Shown: positions 43,609 to 53,212, counted from the stretch's first letter. The stretch: DNA of 64,000 nt from Streptomyces europaeiscabiei (GCF_036346855.1 NZ_CP107841.1:9366001-9430000), one strand, 5' to 3'. Numbers and translations: made by a program. The notes: generated by a model from the letters alone, not told the origin.

Positions 43609-45540
43609 CTATGAGGTGGTCGCGTCGTGTTCGCCGTGTCCGGGCATGACGTCGATGACCGCCGTGACCGGTCCTGCGCCGGTCGTCCCGGTGACTGTCA
43701 CCTCACCTGGCTTCTCGGTCGAGCCGGGTGGCAACGGCTGCCAGCGGACGGGGACATGGGTGATCTCGTTGTCGGCGGTGGTGAGCATGCGGATGGAGGA
43801 GGGCAGCTTCGGGGCGGCTCCCACCACGGTGGCGGTGTGGACGGTGTCCTGGAGGATGTGCTTGGCGCGGCTGGCGTTGAAGACGTTGACGGACGCGTGC
43901 GGCTCCCATGTGTTCGCCAGTCCGGGCACGGCCCGGAACATCGGCTGGTAGCCCGCCGGCTCCCACACCAGCGCTCCTGAACCTCGGTTGTCGACCACGT
44001 CGTTGGCGGCCTGGAACACCCTCCGGAGCGCGTCCGCCTGCCCCTGAACGGTCCGCGGGTAGGGCGAGTTGGGCAACGGCGAGCCGTCGCCGCCCGACGC
44101 GGGGTAGGCGGTTTCGGCGATGTCGATCTCGTAGCCGGGGTACGCGGTCGCCATGGTGTTCAGGTTGAGATCCAGTGCCTCGGGCGTACCGTGCCATTCC
44201 GGGTAGTACGAGATGGCCAGCACATCGGGGTTCTGACCCTTCGCCTTCACCCGGGTGAGGAACTGGTGCCAGAACTCCATGGTCTTGGCGAGCTTGTCCC
44301 TGTCGACGATCACGTGTATCTCGACCTTGGACGTCGGTGACGCGTCACGGACCGCCTTGATCCCGGCCGCGGCCAGGGTGGTGAACCGGTCCCACGACTG
44401 GTCGTAGAGCTGACGCTCCACCGGGTCGGCCGACCGCCAGTACTTCCACAGCAGGCCACCGCCGGGCTGGGACTGGTAGACATCGGCCTGGTCGACGAAG
44501 TACGGCGGATTCGTCGTGCCGATGCCTGCCGCCTCGCTGCCGTACATGAAGCCATTGATGATCTCGTTGCCGACGGCCACCTTCTCCGGTGTGGTGCCCT
44601 GCCGGATCAACCGTTTCAGATAGTCGGCGGTGAAGTCGTACACCGCATCGGACAGGTCCGCGAACTCCAGCTCGGCCCAGGCGCGTGGTTTTGGCTGCTT
44701 GCTCGGGTCCGCCCACGAGTCCGCGTAGTGGAAGTCGATCCCCAGGCCCATGCCCCGCTGCTTGATCCACTTGGCGGAGACCAGTGAGCGCTCCGGGCCC
44801 TGGCGCGGTACCGGCGTCGGTCGGCCGGTGCTCTCGCTGCGCGGCTCGTTGAATATCCGCAGCCGGCTGTACTCGATGCCACGGTCCTTGGCCACGTCGA
44901 GCAGGTGTGGCCCGGCGCCGCGGTTCCCGGCCAAGGGGTCGACCCAGTACTGCCGGTCCTGGACGTCGTCCATCCAGGACAGATCGGCGCCGAGGGTGAG
45001 GCCCTCGCGCAGGTAGTTGAAGACCTGGAGTTCGCTGACACCTGCCCGGGTCCGGCCCGGCCCACCTGTGAAGGTCAGCCGGACGAACCGTGTTGCCGGC
45101 CGGGTGAACAGGTGCACCTCCCCTCGCGACACGGCTCGGTTGTGGGACCTGTCGGCGATGGTCTTCCACCGGCGACCGTCGGACGAGGCCTCGACGACGT
45201 ACCGGTGGGCCATGCCACGGTCCGGGAAGAGCACCTTGACCTTGCGCAGGTTGTCGTAGGTTCCACCGAGGTCGACGGTGAGCCACTGACGGGCGTCGGC
45301 ACGGTCCGGATGCCAGGACGTCGCCGGGTCGCCGTCGGTGGCCAGACGGGCGCCGGACGAGCCGGTGGCGGCCGTCGCCGAGGCCCAGGGCTTGGCGGCG
45401 ATATTGCTTTCGATCGGCTTGATGTCCGCGGTTCCGAAGGTCGCGTGGGCCGGCTCGGGCACCATGAGTAGATTCGCGGACACCATGGTGACCAACGTCG
45501 TCGTGACCGCGATGGCGCGGGGGAGACGCGTTCTGCTCAT
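43609..45540 (-). CDS. GH53 endo-beta-1,4-galactanase with N-terminal F5/8-type carbohydrate module
   Basis: 643 residues. Signal peptide (about 1-33), a discoidin/CBM32-like module (about 40-175; SWHPDRADARQWLTVDLGG), then a GH53 TIM barrel (180-555) with acid/base E326 in VAVGNEIINGF and nucleophile E476 in DIAETAYP. The C-terminal 80 residues form another beta domain. It cuts galactan side chains of rhamnogalacturonan-I or arabinogalactan outside the cell. Follows the GH43 gene after 90 bases with a hairpin; a second GH53 gene starts the operon. Confidence 0.92.
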   Translation of the reverse strand: MSRTRLPRAIAVTTTLVTMVSANLLMVPEPAHATFGTADIKPIESNIAAKPWASATAATGSSGARLATDGDPATSWHPDRADARQWLTVDLGGTYDNLRKVKVLFPDRGMAHRYVVEASSDGRRWKTIADRSHNRAVSRGEVHLFTRPATRFVRLTFTGGPGRTRAGVSELQVFNYLREGLTLGADLSWMDDVQDRQYWVDPLAGNRGAGPHLLDVAKDRGIEYSRLRIFNEPRSESTGRPTPVPRQGPERSLVSAKWIKQRGMGLGIDFHYADSWADPSKQPKPRAWAELEFADLSDAVYDFTADYLKRLIRQGTTPEKVAVGNEIINGFMYGSEAAGIGTTNPPYFVDQADVYQSQPGGGLLWKYWRSADPVERQLYDQSWDRFTTLAAAGIKAVRDASPTSKVEIHVIVDRDKLAKTMEFWHQFLTRVKAKGQNPDVLAISYYPEWHGTPEALDLNLNTMATAYPGYEIDIAETAYPASGGDGSPLPNSPYPRTVQGQADALRRVFQAANDVVDNRGSGALVWEPAGYQPMFRAVPGLANTWEPHASVNVFNASRAKHILQDTVHTATVVGAAPKLPSSIRMLTTADNEITHVPVRWQPLPPGSTEKPGEVTVTGTTGAGPVTAVIDVMPGHGEHDATTS

Positions 45541-45589
45541 GTCCTTCTCCTGACGATGTCACGTAGGGGCGGCATGGGCTGTTCCGTAC

Positions 45590-45618
45590 GCTCCGCCGGT
45601 CGCTAAGACCGGCAGAGC
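45590..45618 (-). terminator. intra-operon hairpin between GH43 and GH53 genes
   Basis: GCCGGTC-gctaa-GACCGGC (45595-45613), with flanking GCTC/GAGC adding four more pairs. Probably modulates read-through rather than ending the operon. Confidence 0.55.
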
Positions 45619-45630
45619 ACGGAAGGTCAG

Positions 45631-47814
45631 TCAGCCGACATCGAGGTAGTCGACGTTGGGCAGTCCGGCTGCCGTGGTCGGATCCCACCGGATGGTGTTG
45701 CTGCCGGCGTTCAGCGAGACGGTGACGGTCTTGGTCGTCCACGTCGTCCACGCACCGGTGGACTCGAACGACACCGTCCCCACCGTGGATCCGTTGACGA
45801 CCAGGTTCGCCGGCCTCGCACCGCTGGTGGCGCCGTTGGCGAACCGGATCCCCAGGGTCGCCGTACGGGCGGTCGCGGAGTTCACGGTGAACTCCGCGAA
45901 GGCCCCCGCTGCGGCATTGCCGTTGCAGAACCCGCTACCGGAATAGCCCGCTTGGTTCGAGTCGATCGTGCCCCGGCACTGCGCCGGAGCGGTCTCTGCC
46001 TCGTGACGCCCCGGAGGCGCTGGTGTGCCGGCCAAGGTCTTGACGAGTGAGAGCTGGTCGACGGTGACGCCGCCCGAACCCGACGCCCGCACGGTGACGG
46101 TGGCGGCTCCGCCGGGCAGCTCGATGCCGGTGAGCTCGCGTTTGACCCAGCCGCTCGACGACGGGATGCCGAGGGTGCGTGGGCTGCCGTCGGCGCCGGT
46201 GATCACGACCTGTCCGGCGCTACCCCGAGCGTGCAGGGACAGGGTGTAGGTGCCTGCGGGCACCGACTCGATCCGCTGCTCGACGCCGCCGCTGTTGCTC
46301 ACCTGGAGGGCGAAGCGAGACCCGTTCACACCACCGTTGACGTTGGTCACCGAACCGCCGAGGTTCCGCCATCCCCGAACGCTGGAGACGATGACGCGGT
46401 CGGCCTGGATGTCGGGGTTGAGGAGGTAGTTGTTCGCCGGTCCGGCACGCCACTCCCCGGTCGTGGCGTTGAACTGCCACTGGCTCACCGAGTGGAACTG
46501 CGGCCTCGCGCCGGTCTTGGTCACCGGCATCCACTGGTTGTACCCGATGCCGTTCCAGGCGAAGTCGGCCCAGCGGTCGCCGGCGAAGATCACCGTGTTC
46601 TGCTTGGTGCCCTTGACCGTCACGAAGAACCCGGTCTGCGTCACGTGGCTGTAGTCCATCTCGGTGCCGGCGAGTGTGTACTCGCTGGTGTAGGCCCCCT
46701 GGATGTTGCTGCTGGTCGACTCCAGGACGTGCGCGACCGAACTGTTCCAGCCGTGCAGGTCCGACGCCGCGTGGTAGTACTTGCCGTCGAGTTTGAACAT
46801 GGCGTTGCCCTCGCGGCCGGAGGAGTTCTGACCGATCTGCACGCCGGGCTCCGCCCGCAGCGAGTCCGACTCCCTGAGCTTGCTGACGAAGGCGCGCCCG
46901 CGGCCTTCCCGGTTGGAGAAGATCAGGTAGTCCTTGCCGTCGTCGTCGGTGAAGACGGTCTGATCTCCGGTGCCGGTCGTGGGGGAATTGGTGATCTGGG
47001 TCTGGAAGTAGCCGTGGTCGAAGGTGTCGGTGGGAGAGTCGCCCTGGAGGAACAGGACCCCGTGCCCGCCTCCGACATAAGCCTGGGTGGCGAGCACGTA
47101 CTTTCCGGTGTTCTCGTTGTACGCGGCCCCGAGGCGCCCGACCCACCCTGCCTGACCGAGGGTGGCGCCGTTCTGGATCGTGGTCGAGCGCGTCGCGACC
47201 CGGTTCTCGAACTTCCAGTTCACCAGGTCCTTGGACGAGTACACGGGGATCGAGACGAAGCTGACGTTCCCGTCGTACTTCCTCGTCGGATTGGCCCGGT
47301 AGAGCTCGGCGCCGCTGTAGTGCACGCCGTACCAGTAGTAGGTGTCACCGAACTTGAAGACCCCGCCACCCTGCGAATAAATGGGGTTGCCGCTGGTGTC
47401 GTTCCAGAAGGTGTTGTTCGTGATGGTCTGGAACGTGCCTTCGTCGGCGGCCTTCAGATCGGCGGCGGCGGTCATCAGCGCCGTCTTCGCGTCGGCGACG
47501 TCCGACGTGGTGGCCGAAGTGTCGTCGGCGACCTCGGCCGCGGCGGTCAACGCCTTGGCGAAGGGCTTCCAGGAGTCAGCCGTGTACTTCGCCGGAGTGC
47601 GCGTCCGGTAGTCGGACACCAGGTACTCGAGGCCGCGATCCACCACCGGCCCAGCAGTCGCCCCCTGGTCCTGGAGCTCCGTTGCCTGTCTCTGCGGCGC
47701 GGGTGTCTCCGCCGCGGCGGTGCTCGCCGAGAGTGGTGCCGATAACGCGACGGACAACAGCGCGGCGGCAGCCAACTTCCAGTACTTCGTGACGACATGC
47801 GATCTCTGCTTCAC
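45631..47814 (-). CDS. exported GH43 family glycosidase with C-terminal carbohydrate-binding modules
   Basis: 727 residues from a GTG at 47814 with AAGG eight bases upstream inside the end of the PL9 gene. Signal peptide ends near AAAE; a helical FIVAR-like segment (about 55-125) precedes a five-bladed beta-propeller (130-480; GGGVFKFGDTYYWYG, TVFTDDDGKDYLIFSN, REGNAMFKLDGKYYHAAS with the acidic residues of GH43). A beta-sandwich (about 490-595) and a CBM6/35-like module (605-727) follow. GH43 members of this kind act on galactan or arabinan. Stop-to-start distance from PL9 is four bases. Confidence 0.9.
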   Translation of the reverse strand: MKQRSHVVTKYWKLAAAALLSVALSAPLSASTAAAETPAPQRQATELQDQGATAGPVVDRGLEYLVSDYRTRTPAKYTADSWKPFAKALTAAAEVADDTSATTSDVADAKTALMTAAADLKAADEGTFQTITNNTFWNDTSGNPIYSQGGGVFKFGDTYYWYGVHYSGAELYRANPTRKYDGNVSFVSIPVYSSKDLVNWKFENRVATRSTTIQNGATLGQAGWVGRLGAAYNENTGKYVLATQAYVGGGHGVLFLQGDSPTDTFDHGYFQTQITNSPTTGTGDQTVFTDDDGKDYLIFSNREGRGRAFVSKLRESDSLRAEPGVQIGQNSSGREGNAMFKLDGKYYHAASDLHGWNSSVAHVLESTSSNIQGAYTSEYTLAGTEMDYSHVTQTGFFVTVKGTKQNTVIFAGDRWADFAWNGIGYNQWMPVTKTGARPQFHSVSQWQFNATTGEWRAGPANNYLLNPDIQADRVIVSSVRGWRNLGGSVTNVNGGVNGSRFALQVSNSGGVEQRIESVPAGTYTLSLHARGSAGQVVITGADGSPRTLGIPSSSGWVKRELTGIELPGGAATVTVRASGSGGVTVDQLSLVKTLAGTPAPPGRHEAETAPAQCRGTIDSNQAGYSGSGFCNGNAAAGAFAEFTVNSATARTATLGIRFANGATSGARPANLVVNGSTVGTVSFESTGAWTTWTTKTVTVSLNAGSNTIRWDPTTAAGLPNVDYLDVG

Positions 47815-47818
47815 GGGG

Positions 47819-49168
47819 TCACCTTCCATCGTTCTCAAAGGCGCCGAGATCCGGCGCACTTCCGCTGAAGGGCAGTCCCACGTCCGTGCCCTTGTCGATC
47901 AGGGCACTGTTCGCCGCGAGACGGAGGTGGGGCAGCACGGGCAGGGTCCCGTCGGTCCGGCGGGGCGCGTCCCAGCCGGACGTCGACACACTGCGGAACT
48001 GGGAGTCCGACAGGGGGACGCCGAGGTTCCAGGAGTTGTACGCGGCGTTCGTGCCGCTCATGTTCGACGTCGCCGTTGCGGTGTAGGCGATGTTGTTGCG
48101 CAGGTTGCCCCGGCCGACGGCGGCGCCGCGCGAGTCGATTCCCAGCATGTTGAAGTTGGGGTGGTTTCCGTAGCCGGTGTTGTTGAAGAAGTCGTTGGCC
48201 ACCGGGTGGTGGTTGGCGTAGAAGCCGGCCGCCTTGTTGAGGAACGCCACCGAGGAGCGGACGGTGTGCTTGGGCGCGTTGGCCTCGTAGTCGCCCCCGT
48301 AGCCGCCGGACTTGAAGCCGGCTCCGTTGCCGGAGGGCGTCGTCGTCCCCGGCACGTACCCGTTGCGCCAGGCCCACGAGTTCTCGATGATCACGGGCGA
48401 GTAGGTGGAGATGAGGTCGAACCCGTCATCGGCGTTCCACCACGCGCGGCAACCCCGGAACACGTTCGCGGGGCGGCCGGCCGGCGTGTAGTGCGAACCG
48501 AACCCGTCGGCGTTCTCGCCGGGCCCGTCGACGCTGCGCGGGTCGTAGTTGTCGTGCGCGTCCGAGTTGAGGACGAGGTTGCCGGCTCCGCCGCTGATGA
48601 ACAGGCCGGTGCCCATGTGGTGGTGGGTGTTGATCTGCTCGAAGACGTCGTTGCTGCCGGAGACCCAGATCCCCCAGGACTCGGCGTTGCGGTTGTTGTT
48701 CTGGGGAACGCCCTTGACTTCCAGTCCTTTGAGGTGGATCCAGTTGCCGGTGACGTCGAAGCCCTTGATGCGGCAGTTGTCCGTCATCCGCGAGAAGTCG
48801 AAGACCGGTTTCTCGCCCGGCTGGGCCCAGTACCGGATCGGGTTGCCCGAGCTGCCGCTCTTGTTGAGGGTGATCGCGTCGACCTTGGCGGTCTGACTCG
48901 AACAGGTACTGTTCGCGCGGGTGTAGGCGTAGGTGCCGCCCCGGAAGTAGACCGTGTCGCCCGCCGTGGCTACGGCCTGTGCACGGGCGATCGATGCCCA
49001 CGGAGCGGCCTGCGTACCTGCTGCTCCGTTGTTTCCGTTCGGGGCGACGTAGTAGGTGTTTCCGGCCGCCGCGGTGCTCGCGGACGCCGAGCCGGGGGTC
49101 ATGGCGACGGAACTCGCCGTGACCACCGAGAGCAGGAGGGCAGGGGTGCCGAACTTCGCGGTTCTCAC
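47819..49168 (-). CDS. PL9 pectate / rhamnogalacturonan lyase (right-handed beta-helix)
   Basis: 449 residues from a GTG at 49168 with GGGAG eight bases upstream. An ATG at 49210 gives a longer frame, but that codon sits in an ABC-permease remnant, and the GTG gives a normal signal peptide (RTAKFGTPALLLSVV). The mature protein is a parallel beta-helix: TYYVAPNGN, GDTVYFRGGTY, NSDAHDNYD and ENADGFGSH (calcium aspartates), NADDGFDLIS and GNGAGFKSGG, where K286 is the expected PL9 catalytic base. It cleaves pectic chains by beta-elimination outside the cell. Confidence 0.9.
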   Translation of the reverse strand: MRTAKFGTPALLLSVVTASSVAMTPGSASASTAAAGNTYYVAPNGNNGAAGTQAAPWASIARAQAVATAGDTVYFRGGTYAYTRANSTCSSQTAKVDAITLNKSGSSGNPIRYWAQPGEKPVFDFSRMTDNCRIKGFDVTGNWIHLKGLEVKGVPQNNNRNAESWGIWVSGSNDVFEQINTHHHMGTGLFISGGAGNLVLNSDAHDNYDPRSVDGPGENADGFGSHYTPAGRPANVFRGCRAWWNADDGFDLISTYSPVIIENSWAWRNGYVPGTTTPSGNGAGFKSGGYGGDYEANAPKHTVRSSVAFLNKAAGFYANHHPVANDFFNNTGYGNHPNFNMLGIDSRGAAVGRGNLRNNIAYTATATSNMSGTNAAYNSWNLGVPLSDSQFRSVSTSGWDAPRRTDGTLPVLPHLRLAANSALIDKGTDVGLPFSGSAPDLGAFENDGR

Positions 49169-49207
49169 AGCGTCATCTCCCGAGTCAGGTGCGTGTTTCT
49201 TCAGCTT

Positions 49208-49406
49208 CATGGCGCCGGCGGCCAGGCGACGATGGAGTGGCGCGAGCCGATCAGGAAGATCCCGATCAGTGGGATCACCGGCATGAGCGCGGTCGATGAG
49301 CCTCACAGTTGATGATGGAGAACACTGTGATCAGGAGGAACATCGTCCGGCCGACGGCCGCGACGTAGCCGAACCCGCCCTGATCTCCCGGGTCGTGGCC
49401 GAACGT
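49208..49406 (-). pseudogene. remnants of a sugar ABC permease pair (MalF tail, then MalG tail)
   Basis: At 49406-49308 the minus strand reads TFGHDPGDQGGFGYVAAVG then MFLLITVFSIIN, the last cytoplasmic loop and helix of a MalF-type permease. At 49290-49208, in other frames, ALMPVIPLIGIFLIGSRH and LAAGAMK match the last helix and the terminal GLxAGAxKG signature of a MalG-type permease. Everything between is missing. This points to an importer for pectic oligosaccharides that once sat within the operon. Confidence 0.65.
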
Positions 49407-49986
49407 ACATCGCGAACAACCGGTCCGGTCGAACGGGGCTGCGTGCTTCAGCAGGCTCGGCACTGCCGCCGACATGCCGCCGACACGCCGCACTCGCCGC
49501 CCACGAGCGGCGGTGCGGACCTCATGGCCCACAGGACGAAGTGGCCGCGTGACTCCGTGGCGGTGGGCCTCCGGCATGCCCCGGCTGTCGATTTCGGATA
49601 TCCACGCGAACGCGGCGACTGGAACACGGCACGCACGTCGTGTCCACAACACCGCGCCGATGCCAAACTCCATCTCCCCGCTGTGCAGTTGGGCGCTGAC
49701 GCCCCACTCGCACGCCGGTCCGGAACCACCGCAACTGTCGAGCGGACCAGTCGTGACTCACCCATGGAGAGTCCTTCTGTCACCACCGATGCGGATCTCG
49801 CCTCGCCGGTCGTACCCTCGCCCCGGCCCCGGCCTCTGCCTTCGTCGCACGCCGCGGCCCGGTCGGAGTCGAGCCGCTGGCGCACGCCATCGTCAGACGG
49901 GGACGACTGCGACCTCGGGCTGCGGCCCGCCGTCATCGAGGCCACCCGCGAACCGACCGGCCCCGGTTCGCGCCCACTGCCGCGTG
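49407..49986. other. intergenic stretch inside the pectin operon
   Basis: No intact gene; probably further decayed transporter DNA, but no segment is recognisable. Confidence 0.4.
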
Positions 49987-50850
49987 CTACCTGAGATACG
50001 CGGCGAGCGGGAGGTTCTGGCGGCGCACATCAGCGGCGACGAGCCCTGCGACCCGCTGGGCGCCGTAGGTGTCGAAGTGGGTGTGGTCGTTGCAGAAGAA
50101 GGTGCCCAGGGGACCACTGCCTCCGTAGTCGCCGTTGTTCGGGCAGAAGCGCAGACTGTTGTAGAGCGAGACGCTGAGCGTCTGCAGGTCGATGACGGGC
50201 GCCCTGGTGGCGGATCCGGCGGCGAAGGTCTCGCCCACGAAGCCGCGGTTCTTGGTCGCCGTGGCGCCGGAGCAGGTGATGGCGGCCACCGGGGTGAGCA
50301 GCACCGGGTGCGCGCCCCGGGCCAGGGCGGCCTGCGCCATCGTGGTCATCAGCTGCTGGTACCGGGCCGGGCCGACGTGCCGGGGGCAGGTCGAGGAGGA
50401 GTCGTTGATGCCGAACTGGATGAACAGGTAGTCACCTGCCTTCATTCCGGTGCTCGAGTTCAGCATCGCTTGCCAGCGGGACGAGTACGTGGTGGAGGTG
50501 AGGCGGCACTCACCGTCCGAGCCCTTGGTGCTGCTCACGTTCCCCTCGTACAGCCAGGTCTGGATGCTGCGGCCTCCGACGGCCTGGTTCTTGACGGTCA
50601 CGTCGCTGTTGAACAGGGCGTCGAACTGGCTGCCCCAGCCGACCGGACAACGGCCGGAACTCGGGTTGGCCATGGTGGAGTCGCCGGCCAGCCACACGGT
50701 GACCGGCGCGGCGGCCGCCCGTGCGGCCGGGGCCTGGGAGGCACTGGTGCAGTTCGTGGCGACGCGGTCCGCCGCGGATGCGGCGCTGACACCGAGGCTC
50801 GACAAGGCGATCACGAGCGCGGTCGTGATGAGAATCCGTAAGTTCCTCAA
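49987..50850 (-). CDS. CE12-type SGNH esterase (rhamnogalacturonan acetylesterase-like)
   Basis: 287 residues from a TTG at 50850 with AAGGAGGG upstream; the longer open frame has no family likeness. Signal peptide about 1-27. SGNH blocks: WLAGDSTMANPS (Ser), VGGRSIQTW (Gly), FIQFGINDSS (Asn), and DHTHFDTYGA (Asp-x-x-His). The early GDST and late HF pattern is that of CE12 rhamnogalacturonan acetylesterases, which remove acetyl groups so lyases can reach the backbone. 34 bases after the related esterase gene. Confidence 0.9.
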   Translation of the reverse strand: MRNLRILITTALVIALSSLGVSAASAADRVATNCTSASQAPAARAAAAPVTVWLAGDSTMANPSSGRCPVGWGSQFDALFNSDVTVKNQAVGGRSIQTWLYEGNVSSTKGSDGECRLTSTTYSSRWQAMLNSSTGMKAGDYLFIQFGINDSSSTCPRHVGPARYQQLMTTMAQAALARGAHPVLLTPVAAITCSGATATKNRGFVGETFAAGSATRAPVIDLQTLSVSLYNSLRFCPNNGDYGGSGPLGTFFCNDHTHFDTYGAQRVAGLVAADVRRQNLPLAAYLR

Positions 50851-50884
50851 CGGGTCCCTCCTTGGGACGGGCGCCGGGCGTCGG

Positions 50885-51961
50885 TCAGCGCAGGTACGCG
50901 GCCAGGGGCAGGCGCTGCTCGCGGATGCTCCGGAGCACCAGCCCGCCCATCTGGCTCGCGCCGTACTGCGAGAAGTGGGTGTTGTCCGTGACACCGTCGA
51001 CGGATGAGCGCAGGAAGAGCTGTGCGGAGGCGGACGGGCCGAGGGACTCGACCAGCGTCCTGCTCTTGGTGGTGAGATCGATCACCGGCACGTTCTGCGC
51101 CGTGCCGACAGAGCGCATCTCGGCGGGCAGGTTCACGCCGACGCCGTTGACGTGCAGTGCTGTGGGCGTGAGCCGGTTGCCGTCGAACAGCCGGCGGACC
51201 GGCGGCGTCACCAGGACGGGGACGCCGCCCTTCGCACGGACCTGCGTGATCATGGAGGTGAGATTGCTCCGGAAGGCTGACGCGCTGGTCTGTTTGTCGT
51301 TGTGGCCGAACTGGATGAAGACCGCGTCGTTCGCCCTGATCTTGGGCAGCAACGCCGGGAAGAGCGCCGAGTTCCTCAGGAAACTGCCCGAACTCTCCCC
51401 CGAATCGGCATAGTTGGCGACGGATGCACCGGGGCCCACCGCCGGTGTGATCATCTGGCCCCAGCCCGTGTACGGGGCCACGGGCTGGTCGCACACGGTC
51501 GAATCACCGGCCAGGTAGGCGACCAGCGGTCGGCTCGCCGGTTTCACTGAGACGGCCGACACCTGCGGGGCGGCCCCCGCGAACCGGATGTCCAGACCGG
51601 GGTTTCCGGTGCCGCCCTGGCCGGTCGGCTGCCCTTCCAACTGCCGCACGTCGACCGTGAACGAGTACGTGGTGGCGGCACCGGCCGCCGTCTTCGTCGC
51701 CGGAAGCATCAGGCGCCGGGCCTCCACCCACATGTCGGTCTCGGCGGCGGCGGCACCACCGAGGGAGACCGTCACGTCGTAGGTGCCGGGTGAGACCGCG
51801 TAGTGACACTTGATCGGCGCAGTGCCGGAACAACCGGCCGGCAGCGCCCGTGTGGTGGCACTGGTATGCCCCGCACCGGTGCCGACCAGCGTCGCAAGGG
51901 TCAGCAGACCGACCACTCCCAGCCTGGGCCCGTGCCCTTCGAAATAAGATGTCATGTTCAT
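50885..51961 (-). CDS. CE12-type SGNH esterase with N-terminal beta domain
   Basis: 358 residues. Signal peptide about 1-35, a beta-sandwich (about 45-145; GTYDVTVSLGG, SFTVDVRQLEGQ) common in CE12 proteins, then the SGNH domain with YLAGDSTVCDQ, NYADSGESSGSF, FIQFGHNDK and DNTHFSQYGA. The usual block II GxS appears as SGESSGSF. The ATG at 51961 has only a weak purine stretch upstream; a nearby in-frame ATG two codons later is possible. Likely removes acetyl esters from rhamnogalacturonan. Confidence 0.9.
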   Translation of the reverse strand: MNMTSYFEGHGPRLGVVGLLTLATLVGTGAGHTSATTRALPAGCSGTAPIKCHYAVSPGTYDVTVSLGGAAAAETDMWVEARRLMLPATKTAAGAATTYSFTVDVRQLEGQPTGQGGTGNPGLDIRFAGAAPQVSAVSVKPASRPLVAYLAGDSTVCDQPVAPYTGWGQMITPAVGPGASVANYADSGESSGSFLRNSALFPALLPKIRANDAVFIQFGHNDKQTSASAFRSNLTSMITQVRAKGGVPVLVTPPVRRLFDGNRLTPTALHVNGVGVNLPAEMRSVGTAQNVPVIDLTTKSRTLVESLGPSASAQLFLRSSVDGVTDNTHFSQYGASQMGGLVLRSIREQRLPLAAYLR

Positions 51962-52043
51962 TACAATCACCAATCCCCATTCCTGACCGGAGAGTTGCCC
52001 GGGTGAGGTCCATGGCCCGTCGCTCAGGCCTGGGTGAAGCCGT

Positions 52044-53081
52044 TCATGATCGCTGTGGGCCGTTTGCTGGAGGAGTCCCAGGCCCCATGTTGTAGCCGGT
52101 GAACGGGGACATGCACTCCGGCTCCCAGTAGAAGATGCCCTGCCCGCCGTTGGTCTTGAGGGCCTTGATGTAGGCGACCAGCGAGGCCTGGGTGGCGGAG
52201 ACCCGGTCCACCCGGCCACCGAACTCGCTCTGCAGGAACGGTTTGCCGTAGGCGTCGGAGATCTTCTTCATGTTCGCCACGATCCCGGGGGCGAGGTCGG
52301 CACTGCCGTAGGACGAGAACACCGACATGTCCCACTTGCCGCCGCTCGCGGCGAAGCGGCTGAAGAACGTCGTCATCACGTCGTACTTCTGCGGCTGGGC
52401 CAGGTGGATGCACACCGTCGAGTTCGGTGACACCGCCTTGACCTGGTCGTATGCGGCGTTGAGTAGCCCCGTCATCTGCGCCCCGTTGGAGACGCTGCCG
52501 ACCGGGCGGCAGATTCCGCTGTTGATCTCGTTGCCGATCTGCACCCAGGTGGGGAGCACGTCGTTGTTCCTCATGACCGCCATGGTCTGGTTCACGTACG
52601 TGCCCAGCGCGGTGCGCATCTGGCTGTAGCTCATGTTCCGCCAGGCCGCGGGCGGGTTCTGCACGCCGACGGAGTTCCAGGTGTCGCCGAACATGTAGTC
52701 GAGCATGATCGACATGCCGGCGGCCTTGACCCGCTTGGCGAAGGCGGCGACCTCGTTGATGCCGCAGTGCCCGTTGGCCGGGTCGTTCGACGGGTTGACG
52801 AAGGTGCGCAGCCGTACGGCGGTGATGCCGTAGCCCTTGAGGATCGTCAGCAGATCCTGGGTCTGCCCGCTCGCGTTCTTCCAGGAGTGGCCGCGCGCCT
52901 CCATCTGAGGTGCCCAGCTGATGTCGACGCCCTTGACGAAACTCGCCGCGGCCTCGGCAGGTGTCTCGAGTTCGGCGAACGCGACCGCGGTGGCGAGCGC
53001 TCCGGCGGTGGCGGTGGTGGCCTTGAGCAGTGTTCGCCGGCTGATGCGCCCGGCAACTGGTGTGGGGGGTTGCGGGGACAT
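52044..53081 (-). CDS. GH53 arabinogalactan endo-beta-1,4-galactanase, frameshifted at the C-terminus
   Basis: 345 residues. Tat signal SRRTLLKATTATAG; mature GH53 barrel from VKGVDISWAPQME, acid/base E185 in QIGNEINSG, nucleophile E286 in FLQSEFGGR, and IFYWEPEC near the end. After GYNMG the frame changes to PGTPPANG and stops at 52044; one base later the +1 frame reads AWDSSSKRPTAIMNGF and ends at 52024, the normal GH53 ending. A run of four Gs (about 52089-52092) appears to have lost one. Only the last helix is affected. ATG at 53081, AAAGGACC upstream. First gene of the leftward operon. Confidence 0.9.
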   Translation of the reverse strand: MSPQPPTPVAGRISRRTLLKATTATAGALATAVAFAELETPAEAAASFVKGVDISWAPQMEARGHSWKNASGQTQDLLTILKGYGITAVRLRTFVNPSNDPANGHCGINEVAAFAKRVKAAGMSIMLDYMFGDTWNSVGVQNPPAAWRNMSYSQMRTALGTYVNQTMAVMRNNDVLPTWVQIGNEINSGICRPVGSVSNGAQMTGLLNAAYDQVKAVSPNSTVCIHLAQPQKYDVMTTFFSRFAASGGKWDMSVFSSYGSADLAPGIVANMKKISDAYGKPFLQSEFGGRVDRVSATQASLVAYIKALKTNGGQGIFYWEPECMSPFTGYNMGPGTPPANGPQRS

Positions 53082-53212
53082 GGTGGGTCCTTTGCTTCCG
53101 CCGGCCGCGAGTGAGCCGTCACGGTCGGCGGAGAGGGAGGGGTGAGAAGGAGATTTCGAGGAGCGAGGCGGACGGGTTGAGCAACTGACTCTCGGACGAG
53201 GGGAGTTGGTGT

